A stretch of DNA of 64,000 nt from Microseira sp041929235 (lineage in GTDB: Bacteria; Cyanobacteriota; Cyanobacteriia; Cyanobacteriales; Aerosakkonemataceae), in NCBI RefSeq assembly GCF_041929235.1, contig NZ_JBHFNP010000279.1:1-64000 (forward strand), in the 5' to 3' direction. The translations under genes and the position numbers were made by a program. Below, piece by piece: positions 62,200 to 64,000 of this stretch. The notes beneath the pieces were generated by a model. It was not told where the DNA came from, made no database searches, and saw only the letters and a program-made list of their open reading frames with translations. Each line of letters begins with the position of its first letter. Position 1 is the stretch's first letter.

Positions 62200-63051
62200 T
62201 TATTCTTCACCGAACCAATCTCGCATTTTCTGTTTCGCTTGCTGTTTCACTTCATCGTTAATATAGATTGCTACAGTCGCTATAGCGGCTAGCAATACGC
62301 CCAAATCGTCTGTATATCCCACAACGGGAAAAATATCGGGAACCGCATCAACTGGAAATACAAAATATGCTAATGCTCCCAAGATAACCGTTCTTGCCCA
62401 CACAGGTACTTTGGGATTTTGAAGGGCATAGTAAAGTAACAAAGCTTTTTCTACGACTTCCTTTCCCGCTACTAAAGCAAAATTTTTCAGTTTCTCCCAG
62501 AAACTTTCTTCTGAATAAGTTAATGGATCGTATAGATTCGTTGTTGTTCCTTTTGCATCGATTAAATTCAGAGGAATACCTGCTGCTTTTAGCTTATCGA
62601 CAGCAGCCTTTACATATTTGACCCCCGGTTTTTTATCCTCGCCTTGTCGAAATTCTCTAATAGTTTGAATAAACTCCTCTATCGCCTTTACTTGAGCGTC
62701 TGAAATCCTTAGTTCTTTTTTCGCTAATTCAAGCGCCTGTTTTTCTTCCGGTTTGATAGCATTTCCTACCCAAGCAATGTTGATGAGAAAAAACATCACG
62801 CCTAAGCGCAGAATATCTTCGGATTCACTGAGGTTTTTCAAACACTCGTCTAATGCTGGGGGTGTGGTGACATAAGTTTGGATTTGATTTTTTACAGAGT
62901 CGGATAATTGAGCAAAGTCTATATTCTTAAAAATTAGATTAAGTTCTTCAATATCCACCGATCCATCTGCTGCCGCTATAGCAAACAAGGCTCCATAAAA
63001 AGCAAGGCTTTCGGTTTCAGGCAATTTGGCAAAAATATTTGGCTTAAACAT
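62200..63051 (-). CDS. TerB-like + DUF1232 (YkvA) protein
   Basis: 283 residues. The N-terminal half looks like a TerB/DjlA-type helical domain (LAFYGALFAIAAADGSVDIEELNLIF). The C-terminal 90 residues match DUF1232: VPVWARTVILGALAYFVFPVDAVPDIFPVVGYTDDLGVL, where the conserved P-D-P-like loop and helix enter the membrane. Linked domains of this kind occur in cyanobacteria; their role is not known. It is not in an obvious operon. Confidence 0.88.
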   Translation of the reverse strand: MFKPNIFAKLPETESLAFYGALFAIAAADGSVDIEELNLIFKNIDFAQLSDSVKNQIQTYVTTPPALDECLKNLSESEDILRLGVMFFLINIAWVGNAIKPEEKQALELAKKELRISDAQVKAIEEFIQTIREFRQGEDKKPGVKYVKAAVDKLKAAGIPLNLIDAKGTTTNLYDPLTYSEESFWEKLKNFALVAGKEVVEKALLLYYALQNPKVPVWARTVILGALAYFVFPVDAVPDIFPVVGYTDDLGVLLAAIATVAIYINDEVKQQAKQKMRDWFGEE

Positions 63052-63332
63052 GATAATTACCTATGGCAGTCGGTAGGGTAAGGATTGACCACCTACTAGC
63101 TTAACTGAATAGGCTGAAATTCGGGTTGTTTTTGGAAATCGCTGTTTGGATTTGAACCGCCAAGAAGCCAAGGACGCAGAGGAAAGAGAGAGATCGCACT
63201 TCGCTGTGCGATCTCTCAGTTAAAGTAGTTGTAGAACGACGAAATATGGGAAAAATACTTCACAGTTTCTCGGACTGGCAAATGCCTATTTTTCCTATAT
63301 TTCGACTAACCTTACCTGGAGTAAATATCAAG
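63052..63332. other. Intergenic region with repeat fragments
   Basis: Contains GAACCGCCAAGAAGCCAAGG followed by ACGCAGAGGAA, part of a common cyanobacterial repeat also near 6519 and 15790, and a GAGATCGCAC / GTGCGATCTC hairpin at about 63190-63215. No gene supported. Confidence 0.5.
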
Positions 63333-63734
63333 CTACGACGCGAAGGCTTGCGGACAGAGAACCGCTAGGTGGAACCCGCGATTTTGGAAATTGCCAGCAG
63401 AGTCGGTAGTCGTAATAAACACGCCGTTGGGGTTACCAGCCCGCCCGACTACGGTGATTTGACCAGTCTGTTCGATGCCGGAAGTCGCGGAAGAACCGAT
63501 GGTGGCGATGTACGCACCGCGAGTCACGTCACGGCTGAAAATTACCTCGTAAAAACCCGCGCCTAAGTTTGTTGACGAGACAGCAAAGAGTCCGCGCGCG
63601 AGAGTGCCATTAGCATTGACAACCGCGAACAATTGTTCCGGACCTGGGTTGTCAGGAGATGCTGCTGCAATTGCCATTTCCGATACTTCTTGGTTCGGCA
63701 TCAGGTTGGTTTTCATTTCTAATTCTGTAGTCAC
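63333..63734 (-). CDS. Hypothetical beta-rich protein
   Basis: 133 residues. After a polar N-terminus of about 30 residues the body looks like a small beta sandwich: LFAVVNANGTLARGLFAVSSTNLGAGFYEVIFSRDV, then AYIATIGSS and GVFITTTDSAGNFQNRGFHLAVLC. There is no signal peptide. Similar segments occur in phage tail and adhesin-like proteins, but I cannot assign a family. A good AGGAGA site stands just before the start. Confidence 0.6.
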   Translation of the reverse strand: MTTELEMKTNLMPNQEVSEMAIAAASPDNPGPEQLFAVVNANGTLARGLFAVSSTNLGAGFYEVIFSRDVTRGAYIATIGSSATSGIEQTGQITVVGRAGNPNGVFITTTDSAGNFQNRGFHLAVLCPQAFAS

Positions 63735-64000
63735 GATTTATCTCCTTTTGTCAGTCAATTGGTTGTTTTTGTTTGCAGTCAGTCTTAAACAGCTAAAGCT
63801 TAAGCGCCGTTTCAATTTTGTCACCACCTAGATAATATTCTTTAACTTTTAAGACTAACTATTTCTTCTTTATGTATAACTGTTAATCCAATCGGCTGAC
63901 AGTCGCTTTTTTGTGTTAAACACATTCGGGTTAGCTCAAGTGAGTGTCACTTATTTATGCGACATTTTTTTCTAGCGATCGCTATCCACTAGAGGCAGCA
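63735..64000. other. Right edge of the window, no gene supported
   Basis: AT-rich region upstream of the gene at 63333-63734, which probably includes its promoter. One HIP1 site lies near 63976. I see no RNA gene or coding frame. Confidence 0.5.

Overview
The window looks like chromosomal DNA of a beta-cyanobacterium, probably filamentous. The evidence is the many HIP1 octamers (GCGATCGC), a form IB rbcL-rbcX-rbcS operon, a Rubisco activase with a small-subunit-like tail, a cyAbrB regulator, a PatA-type response regulator, PEP-CTERM proteins, and many dispersed palindromic repeats and MITE-like elements. Species cannot be named from sequence reading alone. I found no rRNA, tRNA or CRISPR array. 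One RNA gene, the small SRP RNA, is clear.

Layout. 0-6.4 kb is mostly housekeeping: a PatA-like regulator, queF with a conserved upstream partner, a phasin-like protein, the SRP RNA, a YciI-like protein, a 2H phosphoesterase, a beta-lactamase-fold serine hydrolase and Rubisco activase. 6.6-11.8 kb has a UPF0060 membrane protein, two unknown genes sharing a C-terminal motif, and a FecR + CHASE2-cyclase pair. 11.8-14.4 kb is the Rubisco operon with its terminator. 14.7-26.5 kb is mixed core metabolism and membrane functions: a beta-propeller protein, panB, an ArnT-like glycosyltransferase, a ClC transporter, cyAbrB, an Rrf2 regulator and cbiB. 26.5-30.2 kb is a large RTX/Calx-beta surface protein, bounded on each side by a three-copy tandem repeat.

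31.8-57.5 kb is a long surface-glycan locus on the plus strand. It holds an ABC-2 permease and an ATPase with a Wzt-type C-terminal extension, at least eight glycosyltransferases, a Wzy/WaaL-like membrane protein, an SDR reductase, several methyltransferases, a radical SAM enzyme, a 2OG-Fe(II) oxygenase, an SGNH hydrolase and a WcaI-like transferase. The likely job is making, modifying and exporting a methylated polysaccharide or a glycan attached to a carrier. The locus shows wear: a cupin gene split by an in-frame TGA, an FkbM methyltransferase stump that ends at a mobile-repeat end, a MITE-like element, and a solo TnpB insertion whose RuvC glutamate appears relocated.

57.5-64 kb is accessory: TspO, a small HTH protein flanked by duplicated repeats, three tandem PEP-CTERM paralogues (one broken by an in-frame TAA), several MITE copies, a TerB/DUF1232 protein and an unknown small protein.
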